In this document: positions 27,301-38,672 of the stretch, one piece after another
How the letters are laid out: every line of letters starts with the position of its first letter
How positions within the stretch are numbered: the first letter of the stretch is position 1
Assembly (NCBI RefSeq): GCF_050948175.1
Contig: NW_027490447.1
Span: 186,001-250,000 of the forward strand
Source: Xylocopa sonorina
Lineage: Eukaryota; Arthropoda; Insecta; Hymenoptera; Apidae
Direction: 5' to 3'
DNA length: 64,000 bases
Translations under genes and position numbers: made by a program
Notes under the pieces: generated by a model
What the model was told of the DNA's origin: nothing
The model's input: the letters and a program-made list of their open reading frames with translations, nothing else
Database searches by the model: none

Positions 27301-29340
27301 TACGATACGTAGACATCTGCAAACGCTGTTTCCTAGCAAGCAATAGTCGCATTTACATTCCTTTGACGTGAATACGAGGTATACATGACACTTCTCAATG
27401 AATATTATATCTTATCACGAAACATAGAAATGAGATGCGAAATCGCGATTTATGAAGCATTAGAACTCTATTGCTACGATACGTAGACATCTGGTTACGC
27501 TATTTCCTAGCTAGGAAGTGTCGCATTTACATTCGCTTGGAGTGAATACGAGGTATACATGACACTTTGCAATGAATGTTATATCTTATCATGAAACATA
27601 GAAGAGAGATGCGATATCGCGTTGTAAGAAGCATTAGAACTCTATGGCGTCGATGCGGAGACATCTGCAAACACTATTTCCTAGCATGGAAGTGCCGCAC
27701 TTACATTCTTTTGAAATGAATACGAGGTATACATGACACTTCGCAATCAATATTATATCTTATCATGTAACATAGAAGTGAGATGCGATATCGCGATCTA
27801 AGTAGCATTATAACTCCATTGCTACGATACGTAGGCATCTGCAAACGCTATTTCCTAGCAAGGAATAGTCGCATTTACATTCGTTTGGAGTGAATACGAG
27901 GTATACATTACACTTCGCAATGAATATTATATCTTATCATGAAGCATATAAATGAGATGCTATATCGCGTTTTGAGAAGCATTAGAACTCTATTGCTACG
28001 ATACGTAGGCATCTGCAAACGCTATTTCCTAGCAAGGAAGGTTCGCATTTACATTCTATTGAAGTGAATACGAGACATACATGACACTTCGCAATGAACA
28101 TTTTGTCTTATAATGAAACATAGATGTGAGATGCGATATCGCGTTTTAAGTAGCATTAGAGCTCTATTGCCTCGACGCGTAGACATCTGCGGACGCTATT
28201 TCCTAGCATGGAAGTGTCACATTTACATTCTTTTGTATTGAATACGAGGTGGACATGACACTTCGCAATGAATATCATATTTTATCACGAAACATAGAAA
28301 TGAGATGCGATATCGCGATTTAAGAAGCACTAGAACTCTATTTTTACGATACGTAGACATCTGCAAACGCTATTTCCTAGCATGGAAGTGTCGCATTTAC
28401 ATTCTTTTGAAGTGAGTACGAGATATACATAACACTTCCCAATGAATATTGTATCTTATCACGAAACATAGAAATGAAATGCGACATCTCGTTTTAAGTA
28501 GCATTAGAACTCTATTGCTACGATACATAAATATCTGCAAACGCTATTTCCTAGCAAGGAAGATTCGCACTTACATTGTTTTGAAGTGAATGCGAGGTAC
28601 ACATTACAATTCGCATTGAACATTATATCTTATCATGTAACACAGGAATGAGATGCGATAGCGCGTTTTAAGAAGCATTATAACCATATTGCATCGATGC
28701 GGAGATATCTGCAAACGCTATTTCCTAGCATGGAAGTGTCGCATTTACATTCTTTTGAAGTGAATTCGAGGTATACATGACACTTCGGAATGAATATTAT
28801 GTCTTATAATGAAACATAGATGTGAGATGCGATATCGCGTTTTAAGAAGTATTAGAACACTATTGCCTCGACGCGTAGACATCTGCAGACGCTATTTCCT
28901 AGCATGGAAGTGTCGCATTTACATTCTTTTGTATTGAATACGAGGTGTACATGACACTTCGCGATGTATATTATATCTTATCATGAAACATAGAAGTGAG
29001 ATGCGATATCGGGTTCTAAGAAGCGTTAGAACTCTATGGCCTCGATGCGGATACATCTGCAAACGCTATTTCCTAGCAAGGAAGTGTCGCATTTACATTC
29101 TTTTGAAGTGAATACGAAGTATACATGACACTTCGCAATGAATATTATATCTTATCATGAAACAGAGAAATGTGATGCGACATCTCGTATTAAGAAGCAC
29201 TAGAACTCTATTGTTTCGATGCCTAGACATCTGGAAACGCTACTTCTTAGCAAGGAAGTGTCGCATTTACATTCTTTTGAAGCGAGTACGAGGTATACAT
29301 CACGTTTCGCGATGGATATTATGTCTTATCATGAAACATA

Positions 29341-31080
29341 GAATTGAGTTGCGATATCGCGTTTTATGAAGCATTAGAACCCTATTGCTCCGATACGTAG
29401 ACATTTGCAAACGCTATTTCCTAGCAAGGAAGTGTCGCTTTTACATTCTATTGAAGTGAATAGGAGGTGTGCGTGACACTTCGCAATGAATATCATATCT
29501 TATCACGAAACATAGAAATGAGATGCGATATCGCGATTTAAGAAGCACTAGAGCTCTATTTTTACGATACGTAGACATCTGCAAACGCTATTTCCTAGCA
29601 AGGAAGTGTCGCATTTACATTCTTTTGATGTGAATACGAGGTATACATGACACTTCGCAATGAATATCATACCTTATGATGAAACATAGGAGTGTGATGC
29701 GATATCGCGTTTTAAGATGCACTAGAACTCTATTGCTACGATACGTAGACATCTGCAAACGCTATTTCCTAGGAAGGAAGTGTCGTATTTACATTCTTTC
29801 GAAGTGAATACGAGGAAAACATGACACTTCGCAATGAATATTATATCTTGTCATGAAACATAGAAATGAGATGCGATATCCCGTTAATAGAAACATTAGA
29901 ACTCTATTGCAACGATACTTAGACATCTGCAAACGCTACTTCCAAACAAGGAAGTGTCGCATTTACATTCTTTTGAAGTGAATAGGAGTTATACATGACA
30001 CTTCGCAATGAATATTATATCTTATCATGAAACATAGAAATGAGATGCGATATCGCGTTTTAAGAAGCGTTAGAACTCTATTGCTACGATACGTAGTCCT
30101 CTGCAAACGCTATTTCCTACCAAGGAAGTGTCGCATTTACATTCTTTTGAAGTGAAGAGGAGGTGTACGTGTCACTTCGCAATGAATATAATACCTTAAC
30201 ATGAAACATAGAATTGAGTTGCGATATCGCGTTTTATGAAGCATTAGAACCCTATTGCTCCGATACGTAGACATTTGCAAACGCTATTTCCTAGCAAGGA
30301 AGTGTCGCTTTTACATTCTATTGAAGTGAATAGGAGGTGTGCGTGACACTTCGCAATGAATATCATATCTTATCACGAAACATAGAAATGAGATGCGATA
30401 TCGCGATTTAAGAAGCACTAGAGCTCTATTTTTACGATACGTAGACATCTGCAAACGCTATTTCCTAGCAAGGAAGTGTCGCATTTACATTCTTTTGATG
30501 TGAATACGAGGTATACATGACACTTCGCAATGAATATCATACCTTATGATGAAACATAGGAGTGTGATGCGATATCGCGTTTTAAGATGCACTAGAACTC
30601 TATTGCTACGATACGTAGACATCTGCAAACGCTATTTCCTAGGAAGGAAGTGTCGTATTTACATTCTTTCGAAGTGAATACGAGGAAAACATGACACTTC
30701 GCAATGAATATTATATCTTGTCATGAAACATAGAAATGAGATGCGATATCCCGTTAATAGAAACATTAGAACTCTATTGCAACGATACTTAGACATCTGC
30801 AAACGCTACTTCCAAACAAGGAAGTGTCGCATTTACATTCTTTTGAAGTGAATAGGAGTTATACATGACACTTCGCAATGAATATTATATCTTATCATGA
30901 AACATAGAAATGAGATGCGATATCGCGTTTTAAGAAGCGTTAGAACTCTATTGCTACGATACGTAGTCCTCTGCAAACGCTATTTCCTACCAAGGAAGTG
31001 TCGCATTTACATTCTTTTGAAGTGAAGAGGAGGTGTACGTGTCACTTCGCAATGAATATAATACCTTAACATGAAACATA
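29341..31080 (+). repeat. Two apparently identical 870-bp 5-mer HOR units
   Basis: 29341-30210 and 30211-31080 match base for base as far as I could compare, including rare variants such as ATTTTTACGATACG and CCGTTAATAG. Unit length is exactly 5 x 174. Confidence 0.9.
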
Positions 31081-32820
31081 GAATTGAGATGCGATATCGC
31101 GTTTTATGAAGCATTAGAACCCTATTACTGCGATACGTAGACATTTGCAAACGCTATTTCCTAACAAGGAAGTGTCGCATTTACATTCTTTTGAAGTGAA
31201 TACGAGGTATACATGACACTTCGCAATGAATATTATATCATATCATGAAACAGAGAAATGAGATGCGACATCTCGTCTTAAGAAGCTCTAGAACTGTATT
31301 GTTTCGATGCATAGACGTCTGGAAACGCTACTTCTTAGCAAGGAAGTGTCGCATGTACATTCTTTTGAAGTACATACGTGCTATACATGACACTTCGCAA
31401 TGAACATTATATCTTATCATGAAACATAGAAACGAGATGCGACATCTCGTATTAATATGCATTAGATCTCCATTGGTACGATTCGTAGACATCTGCAAAC
31501 ACTATTTCCTAGCAAGGAAGTGTCGCATTTACATTGTTATGAAGTGAATACGAGCTATACATGACACTTCGCAATGAATATTATATCTTATCATGAAACA
31601 GGGAAATGAGGTGCGACATCACGTTTTAAGAAGCATTGGAACTCTATTGTTTCGATGCATAGACATCTGGAAACGCTACTTCTTAGCAAGGAAGTGTCGC
31701 ATTTACATTCTTTTGAAGCGAATACGAGGTATACATCACGTTTCGCAGTGGATATTATGTCCTATCATGAAACATAGAATTGAGATGCGATATCGCGTTT
31801 TATGAAGCATTAGAACCCTATTGCTCCGATACGTAGACATTTGCAAACGCTATTTCCTAGCAAGGAAGTGTCGCATTTACATTCTTTTGAAGTGAAGAGG
31901 AGGTGTACGTGTCACTTCGCAATGAATATTATACCTTATCATGAAACATAGAATTGAGATGCGATATCGCGTTTTATGAAGCATTAGAACCCCATTTCTG
32001 CGATACGTAGACATTTGCAAACGCTATTTCCTAACAAGGAAGTGTCGCATTTACATTCTTTTGAAGTGAATACGAGGTATACATGATACTTCGCAATGAA
32101 TATCATATCATATCATGAAACAGAGAAATGAGATGCGACATCTCTTCTTAAGAAGCTCTAGAACTCTACTGTTTCGATGCATAGACGTCTGGAAACGCTA
32201 CTTCTTAGCAAGGAAGTGTCGCATTTACATTCTTTTGAAGTACATACGAGCTATACATGACACTTCGCAATGAATATTATATCTTATCATGAAACATAGG
32301 AACGAGATGCGACATCTCGTCTTAAGATGCATTAGATCTCTTTTGCTACGATACGTAGACATCTGCAAACGCTATTTCCTAGCAAGGAAGTGTCGCATTT
32401 ACATTGTTATGAAGTGAATACGAGCTATACATGACACTTCGCAATGAATATTATATCTTATCATGAAACATAGGAACGAGATGCGACATCTCGTCTTAAG
32501 ATGCATTAGATCTCTTTTGCTACGATACGTAGACATCTGCAAACGCTATTTCCTAGCAAGGAAGTGTCGCATTTACATTGTTATGAAGTGAATACGAGCT
32601 ATACATGACACTTCGCAATGAATATTATATCTTATCATGAAACAGGGAAATGAGTTGCGACATCACGTTTTAAGAAGCATTGAAACTCTATTGTTTCGAT
32701 ACTTAGACATCTGGAAACGCTATTTCCTAGCAAGTAAGTGGCGCATTTACATTCTCTTGAAGCGAATACGAGGTATACATCACATTTCGCAATGGATATT
32801 ATGTTTTATCATGAAACATA
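31081..32820 (+). repeat. Further 870-bp step and identical monomer pair
   Basis: The monomer GAATTGAGATGCG...TTATGAAGC occurs at 31081 and 31951, 870 bp apart, with diverged copies of the intervening monomers. Within it, two consecutive monomers with AACGAGATGCGACATCTCG at 32301 and 32475 are near-identical over 174 bp. Confidence 0.8.
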
Positions 32821-32850
32821 GAATTGAGATGTGATACATCTTATCATGAA
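32808..32850 (+). repeat. Partial monomer duplication (35-bp shift)
   Basis: ATCATGAAACATA occurs at 32808 and again at 32843, so one monomer gained about 35 bp by a short internal duplication. Confidence 0.75.
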
Positions 32851-35800
32851 ACATAGAAACGAGATGCGGCATCCCGTTTTAAGATGCATTACATCTCTAT
32901 TGCTACGAAACGTAGACATCTGCAAACGCTATTTCCTAGTAAGGAAGTGTCGCATTTGCATTCTTTTGAAGTGAATAGGAGGTGTACGTGACACTTCGCA
33001 ATGAATATTATATCTTGTCATGAAACATTGAAATGAGATGCGAAATCCCGTTTTAAGAAGCATAAGAACTCTATTCCAACGATACGTAGACATCTGCAAA
33101 CGCTATTTCCTAGGAAGGAAGTGTCGCATTTACATTCTTTCGAAGTGAATACGAGGAAAACATGACACTTCGCAATGAATATTATATCTTGTCATGAAGC
33201 ATAGAAATTAGATGCGATATCCCGTCAATAGAAGCATTAGAACTCTATTGCAACGATACGTAGACATCTGCAAACGCTATTTCCTAGCACGGAAGTGTCG
33301 CATTTACATTCTTTTGAAGTGAATACGAGCTATACATGACACTTCGCAATGAATATTATATCTTATCATGAAACAGAGAAATGAGATGCGACACCTCGTT
33401 TTAAGAAGCATTAGAACTCTATTGTTTCGATACGTAGACATCTGCAAACGCTATTTCCTAGCAAGGAAGTGTCGCATTTACATTCTTTTGAAGTGAATAC
33501 GAGGAAAACATGACACTTCGCAATGAATATTATATCTTGTCATGAAACATAGGAATGAGATGCGATATCCCGTTTTAAGAAGCATAAGAAATCTATTGTT
33601 TCAATGCATAGACATCTGGAAAAGCTACTTCTTAGCAAGGAAGTGTCGCATTTACATTCCTTTGAAGTGCATACGAGCTATACATGACACTTCGCTATGA
33701 ATATTATATCTTGTCATGAAACATAGAATTGAGATGCGATATCGCATTTTATGATGCATTAGAACCCTCTTGCTCCGATACGTAGACATTTGCAAACGCT
33801 ATTTCCTAGCAAGGAAGTGTCGCATTTACATTCTTTTGATGTAAATACGAGGTATACATGACACTTCGCAATGAATATCATACCTTATCGTGAAACATAG
33901 AATTATGATGCGATATCGCACTTTATGAAGCATTAGAACCCTATTGCTACGATACGTAGACATCTGCAAACGCTATTTCCTAGGAAGGAAGTGTCGCATA
34001 TACATTCTTTTGAAGTGTATACGAGGAAAACATGACACTTCGCAATGAATATTATATCTTGTCATGAAACATAGAAATGAGATGCGATATCCCGTTTTAA
34101 GAAGCATAAGAAATCTATTGTTTCAATGCATACACATCTGGAAACGCTACTTCTTAGCAAGGAAGTGTCGCATTTACATTCTTTTGATGCGAATACGACG
34201 TATGCATCACATTTCGCAATGGATATTATGTCTTTTCATTAAACATAGCAATGAGATGCGATATCACGTTTTATGAGGCATTAGAACACGATTGCTACGT
34301 TACGTAGACATCTGCAAACGCTATTTCCTAGCAAGGAAGTTTCGCATTTACATTCTTTTGAAGCGAATACGAGGTATACATCACATTTCGCAATGGATAT
34401 TATGTCTTATCATGAGACATATAACTGAGATGCTATATCGCGTTTTATGAACCATTAGAACCCTATTGCTCCGATACGTAGACATTTGCAAACGCTACTT
34501 CTTAGCAAGGAAGTGTCGCATTTACATTTTTATGAAGTGAATACGAGGTATACATGACACTTCGCAATGAATATTACATCTTATCATGAAACAGGGAAAT
34601 GAGGTGCGACATCACGTTTTTAGAAGCATTGGAACTCTATTGTTTCGATACTTAGACATCTGCAAACGCTATTTCCTAGCAAGGAAGTGTCGCATTTACA
34701 TTCTTTTGAAGTGAATAGGAGGTGTACGTGACACTTCGCAATGAATATTATACCTTATCATGAAACATAGAATTGAGATGCGATATCGCGTTTTATGAAG
34801 CATTAGAACTCTATTGCTCCGATACGTAGACATTTGCAAACGCTATTTCCTAGCAAGTAAGTGTCGCATTTACATTCCTTTGAAGTGCATACGAGCTATA
34901 CATGACACTTCGCAATGAATATTATATCTTATCATGAAACATAGAAACGAGATGCGACATCTCGTTTTAAGATGCATTAGATCTGTATTGCTACGATACG
35001 CAGACATCTGCAAACGCTATTTCCTAGCAAGGAAGTGTCGCATTTACATTCTCTTGAAGTGAATACGAGCTATACATGACACTTCGCAATGAATATTATA
35101 TCTTATCATGAAACAGAAAAATGAGATGCGACATCTCGTTTTAAGAAGCATTAGAACTCTATTGTTTCGATACGTAGACATCTGGAAACGCTAATTCCCA
35201 GCAAGGAAGTGTCGCCTTTACATTCTTTTGATGCGAATACGACGTATACATCACATTTCGCAATGGATATTATGTCTTATCATGAAACATAGAATTGAGA
35301 TGCGATATCGCGTTTTATGAAGCATTATAACTCTATTGCAACGATACGTAGACATCTGCAAACGCTATTTCCTAGCAAGGAAGTGTCGCATTTACATTCT
35401 TTTGAAGTGAATACGAGGAAAACATGACACTTCGCAATGAATATTATATCTTGTCATGATACATAGAAATGAGATGCGATATCCCGTTTTAAGAAGCATA
35501 AGAAATCTATTGTTTCAATGCATAGACATCTGGAAACGCTACTTCTTAGCAGGGAAGTGTCGCATTTACATTCCTTTGAAGTGCATACGAGCTATACATG
35601 ACACTTCGAAATGAATATTATATCTTATCATGAAACATAGAAACGAGATGCGACATCTCGTCTTAAGATGCATTAGATCTGTATTGCTACGATACGTAGA
35701 CATCTGCAAACGCTATTTCCTAGCAAGGAAGTGTCGCATTTACATTCTTGTGAAGTGAATACGAGCTATACACGACACTTCGCATTGAATATTATTTCTT

Positions 35801-37211
35801 GTCATGAAACATAGAAATGTGATGCGATATCACGTTTTAAGAAGCATCAGAAAACCATTGCTACGGTACGTAGACATATGGAAACACTATTTCCTAGGAA
35901 GGTTGTGTCACATTTACATTCTTTTCAAGTGAATACGAGGTATACACAACACTGCACAATGAATGTTATATCTTATCATGAAACATAGAAATGAGATGCG
36001 ATATCGCGCTTTAAGAAGCATTTGAGCTCTACTGCTTCGATAGGTAGAAATCTGCAAACGCTATTTTCTAGCAAGGAAGTGGCGCATTTACATACTTTTG
36101 AAATCAATACGAGGTATACGTAACACTTCGCAATGAATAATACATTTTATCATCAAACATAGAATTGAGATACGATATCGCGATTTAAAAAGCGTTAGAA
36201 CTCTCTTGCTTCGATACGTAGACATCTGCAAACGCTATTTCCTAGCACGGAAGTGTGGCATTTCCATTCATTGGAAGTTTATGCAAGGTGTACATAATAC
36301 TTCGCAGTGTATATTACATTTTATCATGAATCATAGAAATGAGATGCGATGTCGCGTTTTATGAAGCATTAGACCCCTATTGCTTCGATACGTAGATATC
36401 TGGAAACGCTATTTCCTAGCAAGAAAGAGTCGCATTTACATTCTTTTGTAGTGAATACGAGGTATACATAACAATCCACAATGAATATTATACCTTATCA
36501 TGAAACATAGAAATGAGATGCGAAATCGAGATTTAAAAAGCATTTGAAATCTATTCCTACGATACGTAGACATCTGAAAACGCTATTTCCTGGCAAGGAA
36601 GTGTCGCATTTACATTCTGTTGAACGGAATACGAGGTATACATGACACTTCGCAATGAATATTATATCTTATCACGAAAAATAGAAATGAGATACAATAT
36701 CGCGATTTAAGGAGCATTAGATCTCTATTGCTACGATACCTAGACATCTGCAAGCGCTATACCCTAGCACTGAAGTGTCGCATTTACATTCTTTTGAAGT
36801 GAATACGAGGTATGCATGACACTTCGCAATGAATATTATATCTTATCACGAAACATAGAATTGAGATGCTATATCGCGTTTTAAAAAGCATTAGATCTAT
36901 ATTGCTACGATACGTAGACATCTGCAGACGCTATTTCCTAGAAAGTAAGTGTGGCATTTACTTACATTTCAAGTGTAGGCGAGGAATACATAACACTTCG
37001 CAATGAATATTATATCTTATCATGAATCATAGAAATGAGTTGCGACATGGCGTTTTAAGGAGCATTGGTACTCCATAGCTTCGATACAGAGATATCTGGG
37101 AACGTAATTTCCTAGAAAGGAACCTCCTTGCACCCCCTAGCATCAACCCCTGGACGCATGCAACCAGCCAAACTCGCCTGCTGAACCAGCAACTGGAAGT
37201 GTTCGCGAGCG

Positions 37212-37370
37212 CATACCTGCACGCGTTCGCTCACACCGAGTTCGGCTGCCTCACTCGCACCGCCGAGTAGACCTGTCTCGCTCGTACCGGGCACCAGTGT
37301 CTCGCTCGCACCACCGAGTATACCTGTCTCGCCCGCACCAAGGACGGGCAGCCCTATCTCCCTCGCACCG
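37212..37370 (+). repeat. Degenerate minisatellite, unit about 24-27 bp
   Basis: TGTCTCGCTCG-type starts recur at 37274, 37298 and 37325 with more degenerate units on both sides. The overlapping 98-codon minus-strand ORF is a Gly/Glu/Ser-rich translation of this repeat, not a supported gene. Confidence 0.75.
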
Positions 37371-37503
37371 AGGATTCCGTCCTGCAGGAAGACGTAGCCG
37401 CAGCCCATAACCTGAATGGGGTCTTTTCCAATTCCGGGAACAGGATCTGCTAGATCCTATATATTACTTCTAAGCTAGGACATACATACCATATCATGAC
37501 GCA

Positions 37504-37510
37504 TATATAA
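37504..37510 (+). promoter_or_regulatory. TATA-like site in U2 copy 1
   Basis: TATATAA, conserved at 60824 in U2 copy 2. It sits between the minisatellite and a GC-rich stretch, as a promoter inside an LTR would, but no transcript start can be confirmed. Confidence 0.3.
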
Positions 37511-38084
37511 GAATTCCTAGATCTAAGTTACACTAAGTAAGATGCGTCCGGCCAGCGGCATGCGCCGCTAGCCCCACCACGAGCCGCGAGACCCCACTCG
37601 CTGGACCGCGCGCTCTCCGCCTCGAGACTCGAGTCCCCCACTCGCGGGACCGCGATCTCCCTACCGCGAGCCTCCGCGACCGTAGCGCCCCGCGAACCGA
37701 GGAGGTCAGAGACGCGTCCCCAGAGCACACACTCTGACTCGAGAACTACTACCGAGGAGTCGAAACCTCTAGTTCTAGATCGTTAGCCACCTCAATGTGG
37801 GGTTCAGGCATCGTATTTCTATTTCCATTCTAACTTAGTCTTAGTCTTAGAATAATTCCAGTTCTTGTATACTTTAAACCTAGAATATATTTTATTCTTA
37901 CTTTTACTATATCCAAGTACAAGTTCTTTTACCAAGTCTACTATTTCCACATCCATTAATTTTATCAAGTGTTTACAATACTAGTTCTACTTTTAACATT
38001 ACATTTAACTACGAATTCTTCCACGGGTTCTCCATACCACTGGTGTTGCTCCTCATCAAATTGAAGGAGTATAGAAATCGGCTT
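37511..38084. other. U2 middle: GC-rich then AT-rich, no gene supported
   Basis: Two overlapping minus-strand ORFs of 65-66 codons (37528-37730) persist in both copies but accumulate replacement changes. From about 37790 the sequence turns AT-rich with no long frame. Confidence 0.5.
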
Positions 38085-38672
38085 TGTGACGTTGAGACCG
38101 CCGCCTATCCTTCAGATCTTAGTCGAAAGTACAGAAAAACCTGATGAATGAATCGTGATTCCGGTTTGCGAAGAACGCGACATGCGAGTAGGAAGAATTT
38201 CATACGATCACTTGTGCGTGAATATTTGGAGGGCGTCCCGAGAGTCCTCGTATACCAGCGACCTGCCTTCGCACCAGTCCAGACGCCGCTTTTCGAAGCG
38301 ACCGTCGACGCTTCCGATCCAGACACCACGATGCATCACGCCGATTATGCCACATTCAGCATCATCGCAGAATTCCGACCGCCGTCCTCCTCTTCGCTGG
38401 CGACTGATCGAGATTTCCGTAGCAGCCAACAGAACGAAATCCGCTACGATCCCAGCGAACGATCCTCCACGCCGTTTCTAAGTACAAATCGAGAGAGAAG
38501 TCATCGAAAGGTAGGGTCATTCCCTTATTATCGCGAGTGTTTTCGCTAGTGCCGCGTCAGCCGAAATTGTCGGACCAGGGCTAAACGCGTTCCCGCGGAC
38601 CGAATTACCGAAAAATAGGCTCGTGTCGTAAAGCCTCCGGAGCAACGGAAAATAGTTTCGCCGGACGTGACA
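38085..38672. mobile_element. LTR-like segment, U2 copy 1
   Basis: It starts TGTGACGTTGAG and ends GGACGTGACA against the satellite. The ends are near-inverted (TGTGACGT versus the reverse complement TGTCACGT, one mismatch) and follow the TG...CA rule of LTRs. The size of about 590 bp suits a solo LTR, but no target-site duplication can be seen because satellite orientation flips across it. The 133-codon ORF inside (38148-38549) shows mostly amino-acid-changing differences between copies, so it is probably not coding. Superfamily (for example Gypsy) is a guess. Confidence 0.4.

Larger units (their letters stand above)
5002..37110 (+). repeat. Satellite array B1 (174-bp monomer, about 184 copies)
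   Basis: Head-to-tail monomers, all in one orientation, typically 174 bp. Landmarks include TTCCTAGCAAGGAA, GCGATATCGC and CTACGATACGTAG, each a dyad. Monomer variants recur at multiples of 174 bp, which defines higher-order repeats of 3, 4, 5 and 15 monomers (listed separately). ORFs of 60-110 codons inside are by-products of the repeat. No other gene is seen. Confidence 0.97.
37111..38670. repeat. U2 insert, copy 1 (GC-rich, duplicated at 60409)
   Basis: A non-satellite block at the switch from plus-strand (B1) to minus-strand (A2) monomers. It matches 60409-61990 with about 6% divergence by eye. Relative to that copy it lacks about 50 bp at its left end, including the TGTGACGTC terminus. 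It contains a minisatellite, a TATA-like site, an AT-rich stretch and an LTR-like part. Confidence 0.88.

Noticed and set aside
5002..37110. CRISPR-like array (regular repeats)
   Set aside because: The whole 174-bp unit is repeated without unique spacers, and the context is eukaryotic satellite DNA.
37112..37408. 98-codon minus-strand ORF rich in Gly, Glu, Ser and Thr
   Set aside because: Direct translation of a degenerate 24-27-bp minisatellite; copy 2 is frameshifted in the same place.
38148..38549. 133-codon ORF conserved as open in both U2 copies
   Set aside because: Of about 23 base differences between the copies, roughly 18 change an amino acid, which does not look like protein-level selection; it lies inside an LTR-like segment.
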